From Rhodothermales bacterium (GTDB lineage Bacteria > Bacteroidota > Rhodothermia > Rhodothermales > JAHQVL01), in NCBI GenBank assembly GCA_041391505.1, contig JAWKNW010000006.1, forward strand, positions 124,001 through 188,000: DNA of 64,000 nt. The letters are read 5' to 3'. Each line of letters starts with the position of its first letter. Within the stretch, counting starts at the first letter, position 1. Shown piece by piece: positions 1 to 9,460 of the stretch. The position numbers and the translations under genes were made by a program. The notes beneath the pieces were generated by a model, which saw only the letters and a program-made list of their open reading frames with translations, did no database searches and was not told the origin of the DNA.

Positions 1-2343
1 CTTCAACACGACGGGTTCGATCTCCTCGATATCCTTCCGGTTTTTCTCGGGCAGCAGCACCTTCCTGATGCCGGCGCGTTTGGCCGCCAGCACCTTCTCC
101 TTGATCCCGCCAACCGGCAGCACCAGGCCCCGGAGCGTGATTTCGCCGGTCATGGCGACGGAATGCTTGATCCGGCGCTGCGTATAGATCGACACGAGCG
201 CGGAGAGCAGGGTGACGCCCGCCGAAGGGCCATCCTTCGGGATGGAGCCGGCGGGAATGTGCACGTGCACGTCCCAGTACCGGAATGCGTCGTACGGAAT
301 GCCCAGGTTGGCGGCCTGCGCCTTGACGTAGGAATGCGCGGCCTGCGCGGACTCCTTCATCACATCGCCCAGCTGTCCGGTCAGGATCAGCCGGCCCGTG
401 CCGCGCGCGGCAGAGGCCTCGATAAAGAGAATGTCTCCGCCCACGGGCGTCCAGGCGAGTCCCGTCGCCACGCCCGGCACTTCCGTGCGCTGGGCGACCT
501 CCGAGTAGTACTTGCGCGCGCCGAGGTACTCCTTGATGTCGGTTTCGTCGATGGCGGCCTTGTCGATGTCGCCCATCGCCACCTTGCGCGCGACGCCGCG
601 GGCGATGCCGCCGATTTCGCGCTCGAGTTGCCGCACGCCTGACTCGCGCGTGTAGCCATCGATCAGTTCGGCGATTGCCTTGTCGGAGATCGTAAACTGC
701 TTGGCCTTGAGGCCGTTTTGCTCGACCTGGCGCGGCACGAGGTAGCCCTTGGCGATGGCCAGCTTCTCCTGCTGCGTGTACCCGGTGATCTCGATCAGTT
801 CCATGCGGTCCCGCAACGGGGCCGGAATCCGCTCGAGATAGTTCGCCGTCGCGATAAACAGCGTGCGGGAGAGGTCGTAGTCGAGCTCCAGATAATGGTC
901 GTTGAACGTGTTGTTCTGCTCGGGATCGAGCACCTCGAGCAGCGCGCTCGACGGGTCGCCCCGAAAATCGGAGCCGAGTTTGTCGACCTCGTCCAGCATG
1001 ATGACGGGGTTCGACGTGCCGGCGCGCTTCATCGACTTGATGATCCGGCCCGGCAATGCGCCGACGTACGTGCGGCGGTGGCCGCGAATCTCCGCTTCAT
1101 CCCGCACGCCGCCGAGGCTCATCCGCACGAATTCGCGTCCGAGCGCCCGGGCGATGCTCTTCCCGAGGCTCGTTTTGCCGACGCCGGGAGGACCGTAAAA
1201 GCACAGAATGGGCGCTTTCATGTCGCCCTTCAGCTTCAGCACGGCGAGGTATTCCAGGATGCGCTTCTTCACCTTTTCGAGGCCGTAGTGGTCCTCGTTC
1301 AGGATTTTTTCGGCGCGGCGGATGTTGAGGTCATCCTCGGAATAATCCAGCCACGGCAGATCGAGAATCCAGTCGACATAGTTGCGCGACACCGCATAAT
1401 CCGGCGAGGCGGGGTTCGTGCGGGACAGCTTGTCGAGTTCCTTGTTCAGGACCTCGCGCACCGGGTCGGGCAGCTTCTTGTTGCGCGCGCGGTCGCGCAG
1501 TTCCGAGACCTCGGCCTCACCGCCTTCCGACTCGCCCAGTTCCTCCTGGATCGTCTTGATCTGCTGGCGCAACAGGTACTCGCGCTGCTGCTTGTCGACA
1601 TCCGTCTTGACCTTCGAGCGGATCTCTTCCGAGAGCTGCAGGACCTGCAGTTCGCGGTTGAGGTGCTGCATCACCAGTTCGGCGCGCTTGACGAGCGAAA
1701 CGGTTTCGAGCAGCTGCTGTTTTTCATGGACGTCGATCTGCAGGTTCGACGCGATGAAATGGATCAGGAACGTCGGCGAGTCGATGTTCTGGATCGCCAG
1801 CGCGGCTTCGCTCGGCAGGTTCGGCGACAGGTTGACGATCTGGATGGCCAGCTCTTTCAGCGAGCGGATGCGGGCATCCAGTTCGATTTCGTCGGTGTCC
1901 GGGTCTTCCTGGATGGCCTCGATCTGGGCGCGAAAATACGGCTCGGTCTGCAGGTACGCTGTGGTCTTGAAACGCCGTTTGCCCTGGATCACGATCGATT
2001 TCGACCCGTCGGGCATCTTGATCAGCTTCAGGATCGCGGCGGCGGTGCCGTAACTGAACAGATCGTCCGGCTCCGGATCCTCGACATCGCTTCGTTTCTG
2101 CGCCACGACCCCGATGAGGGCGTCGTCGCCAAAGGCGTCCTTGACCAGGCGCAGGGAGGCGTCGCGGCCCACGGTAATCGGCAGCACGACGCCGGGAAAC
2201 AGCACGGTATTGCGTAGTGCGAGGATGGGCAACGAATCCGGGAGCTCGAACGAGCTCATCGCCTTCTCTTCATCCGCCGTGGGGAGCGGGATGGCCTGTT
2301 CGGAATCGTCGTCGATCATCAATCGCATCATGGCATCAATCAT
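1..2343 (-). CDS. lon: ATP-dependent protease Lon (endopeptidase La), C-terminus cut by window edge
   Basis: AAA+ serine protease that degrades misfolded and regulatory proteins in the cytoplasm. The 781 visible codons hold an N-terminal LON substrate-binding domain (LRNTVLFPGVVLP near residue 45), a Walker A motif GPPGVGKTS at about residue 384, and the protease domain with the nucleophile in PKDGPSAG (Ser about 707) and the partner Lys in PVGGIKEK (about 748). The visible end, VLLPEKNRKDIEEIEPVVLK, is the usual Lon tail, so probably only a few dozen residues lie outside the window. The ATG at 2343 is preceded by a strong GAGGAGG ribosome-binding site. Codons and motifs are intact. A hybrid histidine kinase gene lies upstream on the same strand. 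Identification is very secure. Confidence 0.97.
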   Translation of the reverse strand, partial: MIDAMMRLMIDDDSEQAIPLPTADEEKAMSSFELPDSLPILALRNTVLFPGVVLPITVGRDASLRLVKDAFGDDALIGVVAQKRSDVEDPEPDDLFSYGTAAAILKLIKMPDGSKSIVIQGKRRFKTTAYLQTEPYFRAQIEAIQEDPDTDEIELDARIRSLKELAIQIVNLSPNLPSEAALAIQNIDSPTFLIHFIASNLQIDVHEKQQLLETVSLVKRAELVMQHLNRELQVLQLSEEIRSKVKTDVDKQQREYLLRQQIKTIQEELGESEGGEAEVSELRDRARNKKLPDPVREVLNKELDKLSRTNPASPDYAVSRNYVDWILDLPWLDYSEDDLNIRRAEKILNEDHYGLEKVKKRILEYLAVLKLKGDMKAPILCFYGPPGVGKTSLGKSIARALGREFVRMSLGGVRDEAEIRGHRRTYVGALPGRIIKSMKRAGTSNPVIMLDEVDKLGSDFRGDPSSALLEVLDPEQNNTFNDHYLELDYDLSRTLFIATANYLERIPAPLRDRMELIEITGYTQQEKLAIAKGYLVPRQVEQNGLKAKQFTISDKAIAELIDGYTRESGVRQLEREIGGIARGVARKVAMGDIDKAAIDETDIKEYLGARKYYSEVAQRTEVPGVATGLAWTPVGGDILFIEASAARGTGRLILTGQLGDVMKESAQAAHSYVKAQAANLGIPYDAFRYWDVHVHIPAGSIPKDGPSAGVTLLSALVSIYTQRRIKHSVAMTGEITLRGLVLPVGGIKEKVLAAKRAGIRKVLLPEKNRKDIEEIEPVVLK

Positions 2344-2505
2344 AGTCCTCCTCAATAGCTCGCGCGCCAGGCGATGGATGTCCTGCGGCTCAGAGCGGGT
2401 CTGACAAAGTGTACGCCAGGGGGCGAAAAACAACGTACACGGGGCAAATTCCAAAAACCAGGCCAAAGGAGGGATACTGCCACTCTGTCGTATCGCCGGA
2501 GGAAT

Positions 2506-3963
2506 CTACCCCAATTCGTTGATTACCCGCTGCAGGTTGTCAAGCTGAAACGGCTTGCCGACGATGGCGTCGATCGTGTCGTCGGGCTCCCCAATGTCGG
2601 TGTCGCCGGTGAGGAGTACAACCGGCATCGACGGGAAGCGATCCTTGATGCGCTGCGCGAGCTGCCGGCCGTTCATGCCGGCCATGCCGTGGTCGGTGAT
2701 CACGAGATCGACTTTGTTGTCGCTCAGGTACGTGAGCGCCTCGTCGCCGGAGCCGGCCACCTCGATCGCATGGCCTTTGAGCCGCATCAGATTCCGCAGC
2801 ATGTTGCGCACGGCGGGCTCGTCGTCCACCGCGAGGATACGCATCAGCTTGTTTTCGACGGCCGGCGCCTCCTGCACGATGGTCTTCACGGTCTCCGCCG
2901 CCGGCTTGTACGTGATGGTGAAGCTCGTCCCCTCGCCCAGCACCGTGTCGACCGCGATCGACGCATGGTGGTTCTCGATGATGCTGTAGGCGATTGCCAG
3001 CCCGATCCCCGTTCCCTGCTTGCCCTTGGTGGTGAAGAGCGGTTCGAAGATCCGCCGCTTCACCTGCTCGGTCATCCCGTGTCCGGTGTCGGTGATCCGG
3101 GTGATGACGCCTACCTTTTTGTCGTAGCGCGTCTGGAAATGCAGGGTGCCTCCCAGCGGCATGGCCTGCACGGCGTTCATGATGAGGTTGACGTACACCT
3201 CGCGCAGCTCTACCGTCGAACCGAGGATGCTCGGTACCGGCTGCAAGTCGAACTTGGTGTTGATCGTGATCCCGTGCCGGCGCGGCTCGTTATGCCAGTA
3301 CGGACGCGTCATCGAGACGCACTCCTGGATCAGCTCCGGCAGGTCGACTTGTTCGGTGAGCGTCACGTTCTCGTTCCGGATGTAGCTGTTGGTGCTCTTG
3401 GTGATGACGGCGCCGTCGTGGGCCGCGCGCTGGATCGTCTTGAGCGTTTCGTACAGCTCCGGGCGGTCGGCAGGCATCAGGCCCGACTGTTCGAGGACCT
3501 CGAAATTGCCCTGGATGGCCGTGAGGACGTTGTTGAACTCGTGGACGAGGCCGAGCGTCATCCGGCCGATGTTCTCCAGCCGGTGCCGGCGTGTCTGGCT
3601 GAGGATGAACGTCCCCGGCTCGGCGAGCACCTCGCCGGTTACGGTGACGGCCAGCACGGTCGGCTCCGAGGATGCGTCCGACACGACCGGGATGAAATGC
3701 AGCAGCACGGGCACGGGCTGGTCGCGATTGGGGACCTGGACGAAGATCACCTGGTTCGTGACCAGGTTGCCGGCCGAGGCCTCGATCAGCGAGCGCTGCA
3801 TCAGGCTCCGGTCTTCCTCGGACAGCTGCGACCAGGCTTCCTGTTCGTGCCCGAAAAGCGAGAGCCAGGCGGGGTTGCGCGAGCGGACCGCGCCGTCGGG
3901 TGAAAACGTGGCGACAACGAGTTCCGTTGCCAGGGGAAAGGCGGATTCTGCGGATTGGGACAT
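2506..3963 (-). CDS. Hybrid sensor histidine kinase / response regulator, orphan
   Basis: Signal-transduction kinase of 485 aa. A PAS-like sensor segment (about 1-110) is followed by a HisKA dimerisation helix with the phospho-acceptor His in LGLVHEFNNVLTAIQGN, then an HATPase_c domain (N-box NLIMNAVQAM, G-boxes DTGHGMT and GKQGTGIGLAIA). A C-terminal receiver domain begins at RILAVDDEP, with the phospho-acceptor Asp in LVITDHGM and the conserved Lys in IVGKPF. There is no transmembrane segment, so it is probably cytosolic. The frame stays open upstream to an ATG at 4059, but the extra 32 residues are Arg/Ser-rich and unlike a PAS domain; I chose ATG 3963, although neither start has a good ribosome-binding site. 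No cognate regulator gene lies nearby. Family assignment is secure; the signal is unknown. Confidence 0.9.
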   Translation of the reverse strand: MSQSAESAFPLATELVVATFSPDGAVRSRNPAWLSLFGHEQEAWSQLSEEDRSLMQRSLIEASAGNLVTNQVIFVQVPNRDQPVPVLLHFIPVVSDASSEPTVLAVTVTGEVLAEPGTFILSQTRRHRLENIGRMTLGLVHEFNNVLTAIQGNFEVLEQSGLMPADRPELYETLKTIQRAAHDGAVITKSTNSYIRNENVTLTEQVDLPELIQECVSMTRPYWHNEPRRHGITINTKFDLQPVPSILGSTVELREVYVNLIMNAVQAMPLGGTLHFQTRYDKKVGVITRITDTGHGMTEQVKRRIFEPLFTTKGKQGTGIGLAIAYSIIENHHASIAVDTVLGEGTSFTITYKPAAETVKTIVQEAPAVENKLMRILAVDDEPAVRNMLRNLMRLKGHAIEVAGSGDEALTYLSDNKVDLVITDHGMAGMNGRQLAQRIKDRFPSMPVVLLTGDTDIGEPDDTIDAIVGKPFQLDNLQRVINELG

Positions 3964-4175
3964 AGACGTGAAATGCGAAACCAGAGAACATCCTGCCACC
4001 GGTTCTGGTTGATGAGCCAGACGAACCGATCGCGACGAGAACGGTAGATACGCCGACATGACGGTCGATGATCGACACGATTCGAGATGAGGGCGCTTCG
4101 GGGGACGCGGACCGGAAGTGCGTGGATACCGCGTGATTTCCCAGTCACACTAGCAACGGGAGGCATTGTTTCAGC

Positions 4176-5597
4176 ATGTGGCACGACAATATTCTGGGCA
4201 CCGTAGGCAACACGCCCCTGGTCCGTTTGAACCGCGTGGCGGCCGGCGTACCCTGCACCGTATTGGCCAAACTGGAATACTTCAATCCGGGCGCGTCGGT
4301 CAAGGACCGGATCGGTATCGCCATGGTCGAACGCGCCGAGCGCGAGGGGCTGCTGAAGCCGGGCGGGACGATCATCGAGGGCACCAGCGGCAACACCGGC
4401 GCCGGCCTCGCCCTGGCGGCCATCGCCCGTGGTTACCGCTGTATTTTTACGACGACCGACAAGCAGAGCCAGGAAAAAATCGACGTGCTCCAGGCGCTCG
4501 ACGCGGAGGTGATCGTGTGCCCGACAAACGTCGAGCCGGACGATCCCCGCTCGTATTATTCCGTCGCGCGCCGGCTCGCCGCCGAGATCCCCAACTCGGT
4601 CTACCTGAACCAGTATGACAACCCCGCCAATGCGGAGGCGCACTACGCCACCACGGGGCCCGAGCTGTGGGAGCAGACGGAAGGACGCATCACCCACTAC
4701 ATCGCGAGCGCCGGCACCGGAGGCACCATCTCGGGGACCGCGCGCTACCTGAAAGAGCAAAACCCGGATATCTCGGTGATCGGCGTCGATCCCTACGGAT
4801 CGGTGTACTACAAGTACTTTTTCACCCGGGAATTCGACAAGAATGAAATTTACCCCTACCTCACCGAAGGGGTGGGCGAAGATATCCTGGCGAAGAACAT
4901 GGACTTCGACCTGATCGACGACTACGTCCGCGTGACGGACAAGGAGTCGATGCAGATGACCCGCCGGCTGGCGCGGGAGGAAGGGATGTTCGTGGGCCAA
5001 TCGTGCGGCATGGCCGTCGCCGGCGCGCTCCAGTGGTGCCAGACGAATCGCGAGACCCTGAGCCCGGACGACGTCATCGTGGTCGTCCTGCCGGATTCGG
5101 GCTTCCGCTACCTGTCGAAGACGTACAACGACAAATGGATGCGCAACAACGGCTTCCTCGAGCGACCGAATCACCTGACGGTCGAAGAGGTGGTGTCGCT
5201 GCGCCGCCGACGGAAGAGCATCGTCCAGGTCCAGGCCGGCGAAACCCTCGGCGACGCCATCGCAGTGATGACCGAACATGGAATCAGTCAGATCCCGGTG
5301 ATGGAAGGAGATAAGGTGGTCGGGAGCCTCACCGAAAAAGGCATCCTGAAACGATTGATCGAGGCGCCGGCAGCGCGCAACGAACGCGTTCGGGAAGCCA
5401 TGAGCGATCCGTTTCCGATCGTGCCGAGTTCGTTGCACCTCGAGCACCTCTCGGCGTATCTGGAAGAAGACATGGGCGCCGTGCTCGTCGAACGCGCCGA
5501 CGGCACCTACGACATTATCACGAAAAGCGATCTGATCAGTGCCCTGGCCAACACCGGGCGCAGCAACCAGGAATCGAAGGGGAAATCCAATGAATGA
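4176..5597 (+). CDS. Cystathionine beta-synthase / cysteine synthase with C-terminal CBS pair
   Basis: PLP enzyme of the cysteine synthase/cystathionine beta-synthase fold, making a thioether or cysteine by beta-replacement on serine or O-acetylserine. It has 473 aa. The PLP Lys sits in NPGASVKDR (about residue 44), the substrate loop is EGTSGNTGAGLA, and the phosphate-binding loop is SAGTGGTISGT. A linker leads to two CBS domains (about 345-465), as in eukaryotic CBS, which suggests allosteric control by an adenosyl ligand (inference). GGGAGG lies 13 nt before the ATG. The DUF3467 gene overlaps its last 8 bases, so the two are probably translated together. Whether it acts as CBS or as a cysteine synthase cannot be told from sequence alone. 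Confidence 0.93.
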   Translation: MWHDNILGTVGNTPLVRLNRVAAGVPCTVLAKLEYFNPGASVKDRIGIAMVERAEREGLLKPGGTIIEGTSGNTGAGLALAAIARGYRCIFTTTDKQSQEKIDVLQALDAEVIVCPTNVEPDDPRSYYSVARRLAAEIPNSVYLNQYDNPANAEAHYATTGPELWEQTEGRITHYIASAGTGGTISGTARYLKEQNPDISVIGVDPYGSVYYKYFFTREFDKNEIYPYLTEGVGEDILAKNMDFDLIDDYVRVTDKESMQMTRRLAREEGMFVGQSCGMAVAGALQWCQTNRETLSPDDVIVVVLPDSGFRYLSKTYNDKWMRNNGFLERPNHLTVEEVVSLRRRRKSIVQVQAGETLGDAIAVMTEHGISQIPVMEGDKVVGSLTEKGILKRLIEAPAARNERVREAMSDPFPIVPSSLHLEHLSAYLEEDMGAVLVERADGTYDIITKSDLISALANTGRSNQESKGKSNE

Positions 5598-5910
5598 TGT
5601 AAACGATGCGCAGTCGCATGTCCAACTCAATATCGAACTGGGCGAAGACGTAGCGGAAGGGGAGTATGCGAATCTCGTGATGATCGCGCATTCGAGCGAG
5701 GAGTTTATCCTCGATTTTATCCGCGTCGTTCCCGGTGTCACGAAAGCCAAGGTGAAGAATCGGATCATCATTACGCCGCCCCACGCCAAACGGCTCCTCG
5801 CCGCCCTGGCCGACAACATCAAGCGCTACGAGGCGGCGCACGGCGTCATCCCCGCGCCGGCTCCGGGCGGTCAGCCCGTTCAATTCGGCGGGCCGAGCGG
5901 CGAGGCCTGA
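5590..5910 (+). CDS. DUF3467 domain protein
   Basis: Small cytosolic protein of 106 aa matching the DUF3467 family as I know it: a compact beta-rich domain with IELGEDVAEGEYANLVMI, then SSEEFILDFIRVVPG and a C-terminal helix (HAKRLLAALADNIKRYE). The tail is Pro/Gly-rich. The ATG at 5590 overlaps the stop of the upstream CBS-type gene (stop 5595-5597), with GAAGGGGA just before it, so translational coupling is likely. No enzymatic motif is visible. Function is unknown; the coupling to a sulfur amino acid enzyme may be only transcriptional convenience. Confidence 0.85.
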   Translation: MNDVNDAQSHVQLNIELGEDVAEGEYANLVMIAHSSEEFILDFIRVVPGVTKAKVKNRIIITPPHAKRLLAALADNIKRYEAAHGVIPAPAPGGQPVQFGGPSGEA

Positions 5911-5919
5911 TGCGCCGGC

Positions 5920-7005
5920 CTATTTGCGCGCCCGGAAGATGAAAAACAGCCCGAGCAGCGCGAAGAGGACATGCGGCAGCCAGGCGGCCATGGTAGGCGA
6001 TAGCTCGCCCGTGTATCCGAAGGGCTCCACCAGTTTCATGGTGGCCAGGTAAAAGAAGGCGATGAGCAGGCCGAGGCCGATCTGAACGGCCTGGCCGCCT
6101 CGCCGGCGGACCGATGCGAGCGGCATCCCAATCAACACGACGATGAGGTTGGCGAGCGGGTACGCAAACTTGCTCTGATAGCCCACCAGCGTCCGCCCCG
6201 TATTGTTGGCCCCGGAGCGCCGGAGCGCGTCGATGTAGTTTCGCGCGTCCGGGATGGTCATCGACTCCACCTCGCGCTCCGTCCGGGCGAGGTCGCGGGG
6301 GTAAATGGTCAACGTCGTGTCGAGGTCCTCGATCTTGCGGTACTGCGTCATGCCTTCCGGGCTGAAGGATCGCTCCGTGATATCGTGCAGACGCCAGATG
6401 CCGAGGCTGTCGACCCACGCCATCCGCTTCGCATCCAGCCGCGCCCGGAGGTGCCGGTCGTCGCTGAAATGCTGGATGGAGACCTTGTGCGCCACCTGCG
6501 CCACGCGGTCGTAAAACCCGACGGACACCATGCTTTCGGGGCTGTTTTGCCGGTGGATGTCGCTCGGGTCCAGCTGCTGCTGCTTGTTCTTGAGGTACTT
6601 CTGCTCAAACTCGATCACGGTCTGATTGGTCTTGGGTACGATCCATCCATTGAACCAGAACATGAAGCCGCTGATGAAGACGGCCACTACGAGATAGGGA
6701 AGCAGCAGGCGGTACAGCGAGACGCCGCTCGTCTGCAGGGCGGCGAGTTGGAGTTGCTGGGATAACTTGCCCGTGAGGTAGACGCACGAGAGGAAGACGG
6801 CGAGCGGGCTGGTCAGCCGGACGATGTCCGGAATGAAGTTGGGGTAGTATTCCAGGAAGACCTGGCTCATGCTCGCCCCGCGGTCGAAAAAGTCGTCCAC
6901 AAATTCGACATAATGGAGGACGACGAAAAACACGATGAGGCACCCGATCAGAAAAACGGTCCCCATCAGGAAGCGGCGCATGATATGGAAATCGATCGTC
7001 GTCAT
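5920..7005 (-). CDS. LptF/LptG-family lipopolysaccharide export permease
   Basis: Inner-membrane permease subunit of the LptBFG ABC transporter that extracts lipopolysaccharide from the inner membrane and pushes it up the periplasmic bridge toward LptD. It has 361 aa with the family layout: TM1 near 13-35 (RRFLMGTVFLIGCLIVFFVV), TM2-3 to about residue 125, a periplasmic beta-jellyroll-like domain (about 130-265), then three more TM helices to the end. It starts at ATG 7005, divergent from sucC. LptD is encoded 4 kb away, but no lptB is nearby. LptF and LptG are hard to separate from sequence alone; this resembles YjgQ/LptG a little more. Confidence 0.92.
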   Translation of the reverse strand: MTTIDFHIMRRFLMGTVFLIGCLIVFFVVLHYVEFVDDFFDRGASMSQVFLEYYPNFIPDIVRLTSPLAVFLSCVYLTGKLSQQLQLAALQTSGVSLYRLLLPYLVVAVFISGFMFWFNGWIVPKTNQTVIEFEQKYLKNKQQQLDPSDIHRQNSPESMVSVGFYDRVAQVAHKVSIQHFSDDRHLRARLDAKRMAWVDSLGIWRLHDITERSFSPEGMTQYRKIEDLDTTLTIYPRDLARTEREVESMTIPDARNYIDALRRSGANNTGRTLVGYQSKFAYPLANLIVVLIGMPLASVRRRGGQAVQIGLGLLIAFFYLATMKLVEPFGYTGELSPTMAAWLPHVLFALLGLFFIFRARK

Positions 7006-7218
7006 CGAACAGGGTAGCCGGCTGCGTACGGGAGGTGCGGTTGGCGCGCCGGCGCAATTTCGTATGCGGTTACGTATGCGGCCAAAAACTATGGCAAAAA
7101 TTAAAGCAGGAATCGCAATGCGGAGTAAACTTAACGACGGACCTTCGGTTCAATAGGGCCTTAATAGGCGCCCATTCCGGCTCAAACGGGCTGCAGTCCC
7201 GGCGGCGCCATCACGCGA

Positions 7219-7226
7219 TATATATT
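7219..7226 (+). promoter_or_regulatory. Candidate -10 element for sucC
   Basis: TATATATT lies 19 nt before the sucC ATG in the 240-base divergent gap between the lptG-type gene and sucC. It resembles TATATT boxes before glgC and panB in this window. I found no convincing -35 partner, so this is tentative. Confidence 0.25.
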
Positions 7227-7245
7227 CCTTGACGCCAGTAGACGC

Positions 7246-8421
7246 ATGAAATTACACGAATATCAGGCAAAAGACGTCCTCGAACGCTACGGCGTGTCCG
7301 TTCAACCGGGCATCGTGGCCTACTCGGTCGAAGAAGCCGTGGCCGCCGCAGAAAAAATGAAGGCGGAGCGCGGCATCGACCTGTTTGTGGTGAAGGCCCA
7401 GATCCACGCCGGCGGGCGCGGCAAGGGCGGTGGCGTGAAGCTGGCGCGGGGTGTTGCGGAAGTGCGCGAAAAGGCGTCGGCCATCCTGGGCATGATGCTC
7501 AAGACGCACCAGACCGGCCCCGAAGGGCAGAAGGTGCGCGCGATCCTCATCGCGGAAGCCTCCGATATCGCCAAGGAATTCTACCTCGGCATCACGCTCG
7601 ATCGCCAGCGCAACCAGAATGTCGTCATGGCGTCCACCGAAGGCGGTGTGGAAATCGAGACCGTGGCCGAAGAGAGCCCGGAAAAGATCCTCAAGGTATG
7701 GATCGATCCGCTGACCGGCATGCAGCCCTTCCATGCGCGCCGGCTCGCCTACAGCCTGGGCTTCGAGGGCGAGGCGCTCAAGCAGGCGGTCAAGTTTATC
7801 CTCGCGCTGTACAAGGCGTACGAGGAAACCGATTCGTCGATCGCCGAGATCAATCCGCTCGTGCTGACGGAGCAGGGCGACGTGATCGCCGTCGACGCCA
7901 AGATCAATATCGACGACAATGCGCTCTACATGCACAAGGACATCGCCGAACTGCGCGACGTGCATGAAGAGGCGCCGCTGGAAGTCGAAGCCAGCGAGCA
8001 CGGCCTCAACTATATCAAGCTCGACGGCAACGTGGGCTGCATGGTCAACGGAGCCGGCCTCGCGATGGCCACGATGGACATCATCAAACTCGCCGGCGGC
8101 GAACCGGCCAACTTCCTGGACGTCGGGGGCGGCGCCAGCGCCAAGACGGTCGAAGCCGGCTTCCGCATCATCCTGAAGGACCCGAACGTCAAGGCCATCC
8201 TCGTCAACATCTTCGGGGGCATCGTACGCTGCGACCGCGTCGCGAACGGCGTGGTCGAGGCGGCCCGCAAGGTCGATATCCACGTGCCGCTCATCGTCCG
8301 CCTGCAGGGTACGAATGCGGCCGAAGGGCAGCAGATTTTGAAGGAAAGCGGCCTGAAGGTCGAGACGGCCATCCTGCTGAAGGAGGCCGCCGAGAAAGTG
8401 ACGCGCGCGCTCGCGGCCTGA
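7246..8421 (+). CDS. sucC: Succinate-CoA ligase (ADP-forming) subunit beta
   Basis: TCA-cycle enzyme subunit that, with SucD, interconverts succinyl-CoA and succinate with ATP formation. At 391 aa it has the normal length. The ATP-grasp domain opens with MKLHEYQAKDVLERYGV and holds KAQIHAGGRGKGGGVKLA; the C-terminal CoA-ligase domain contains DVGGGASAKTVEAGF and NIFGGIVRCDRVANG, which line the nucleotide and phosphate path. It ends 10 bases before an ABC ATPase gene. sucD is not in the window, so the two subunits are encoded apart here. Identification is secure. Confidence 0.97.
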   Translation: MKLHEYQAKDVLERYGVSVQPGIVAYSVEEAVAAAEKMKAERGIDLFVVKAQIHAGGRGKGGGVKLARGVAEVREKASAILGMMLKTHQTGPEGQKVRAILIAEASDIAKEFYLGITLDRQRNQNVVMASTEGGVEIETVAEESPEKILKVWIDPLTGMQPFHARRLAYSLGFEGEALKQAVKFILALYKAYEETDSSIAEINPLVLTEQGDVIAVDAKINIDDNALYMHKDIAELRDVHEEAPLEVEASEHGLNYIKLDGNVGCMVNGAGLAMATMDIIKLAGGEPANFLDVGGGASAKTVEAGFRIILKDPNVKAILVNIFGGIVRCDRVANGVVEAARKVDIHVPLIVRLQGTNAAEGQQILKESGLKVETAILLKEAAEKVTRALAA

Positions 8422-8431
8422 TCGCCTCGCG

Positions 8432-9460
8432 ATGACGGCAACCGGAAAGCACGTTCCCGCTACCGCCGGCTCGGTCGAGTTGGAGGCGATCGTCAAGCGC
8501 TTCGGCGAGACGGTCGCGGTGAACGGTATCTCGCTATCGATCGCGGCCGGCGAGTTCGTGTCGCTCCTTGGCCCGAGCGGTTGCGGCAAGACGACGCTTC
8601 TCCGCGCGGTGGCGGGATTCGGCCACCCCGACGAAGGACGCATCCGGATCGGGGGCGACGATGTGACGTTCACCGCCCCGCAGGAACGCCCCACCGGGAT
8701 GGTGTTCCAGAGTTATGCGCTCTTTCCGTCGATGACCGTCGGCGAAAACGTAGCCTACGGGCTGCAGGTGCGCAAACTCGACAAGCTGCATGTCCAGACG
8801 CGCGTACGGGAGGCGCTCGCCCGGGTCAATCTCTCCGGCTACGAGCAGCGCCCTGTGACCCAGCTCTCAGGCGGTCAGCAGCAGCGCGTCGCGCTCGCCC
8901 GGGCGCTGGCCGTGCGGCCGCTGGTGCTGCTTTTCGATGAGCCGCTCTCGAATCTGGATGTGGCGCTGCGCGAAAAAACACGGTCGGAGCTGAAGGAATT
9001 GCAGAGCGAGTTGGGGACGACGAGCCTCTACGTGACGCACGACCAGCAGGAAGCACTGGCGCTGTCCGACCGGATTGCCGTGATGAATGCCGGCCGGCTC
9101 GTGCAGGTAGGCCAGCCGGAAACGCTCTACCGCGAGCCGGCGACCGCGTTTGTCGCGCGCTTCCTGGGGGGCAGCAACATCGTCGACCATCCCCAGCTCA
9201 TGACGGCCTTCGCCGAGTCTCCCAGGCCGGGAGCCGACCAGGTACTTGCGGTTCGCCCCGAGAATCTGCACTTTGCCTCGACCGGCATCGAAGCGCGTGT
9301 CATATCGCGCCAGTTTCTGGGCACCTACGTGGAATACTGGCTCGAAGCGGACGGACAGCGGTTCCGCATGTGGGCGGACCCTTCGGTTTCGGCGCCGGCG
9401 CCAAACGTCACGGTCGCGGCCCGTAATGCGCGCTGGGTGGCGGACGATACTGGCGTATGA
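8432..9460 (+). CDS. Fe3+/spermidine/sulfate-type ABC transporter ATP-binding protein, without partners
   Basis: ATPase subunit of an ABC importer (342 aa). All nucleotide-binding motifs are intact: Walker A GPSGCGKTT, Q-loop MVFQSYALFPSMTV, signature LSGGQQQR, Walker B LVLLFDEPLSNLD, and switch His in VTHDQQEA. A short TOBE-like domain follows (about 265-330; VLAVRPENLHF, GTYVEYWLEADGQRF), as in FbpC/PotA/CysA-type subunits. No permease or binding-protein gene lies near it. It is sandwiched between sucC (10-base gap) and a GNAT gene whose start overlaps its stop. The substrate is unknown; ferric iron is a guess from overall resemblance to FbpC. Confidence 0.9.
   Translation: MTATGKHVPATAGSVELEAIVKRFGETVAVNGISLSIAAGEFVSLLGPSGCGKTTLLRAVAGFGHPDEGRIRIGGDDVTFTAPQERPTGMVFQSYALFPSMTVGENVAYGLQVRKLDKLHVQTRVREALARVNLSGYEQRPVTQLSGGQQQRVALARALAVRPLVLLFDEPLSNLDVALREKTRSELKELQSELGTTSLYVTHDQQEALALSDRIAVMNAGRLVQVGQPETLYREPATAFVARFLGGSNIVDHPQLMTAFAESPRPGADQVLAVRPENLHFASTGIEARVISRQFLGTYVEYWLEADGQRFRMWADPSVSAPAPNVTVAARNARWVADDTGV

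Noticed and set aside
2374..3903. 509-codon open frame opposite the hybrid histidine kinase
   Set aside because: Kinase and receiver motifs on the minus strand are unambiguous; the opposite frame shows none.
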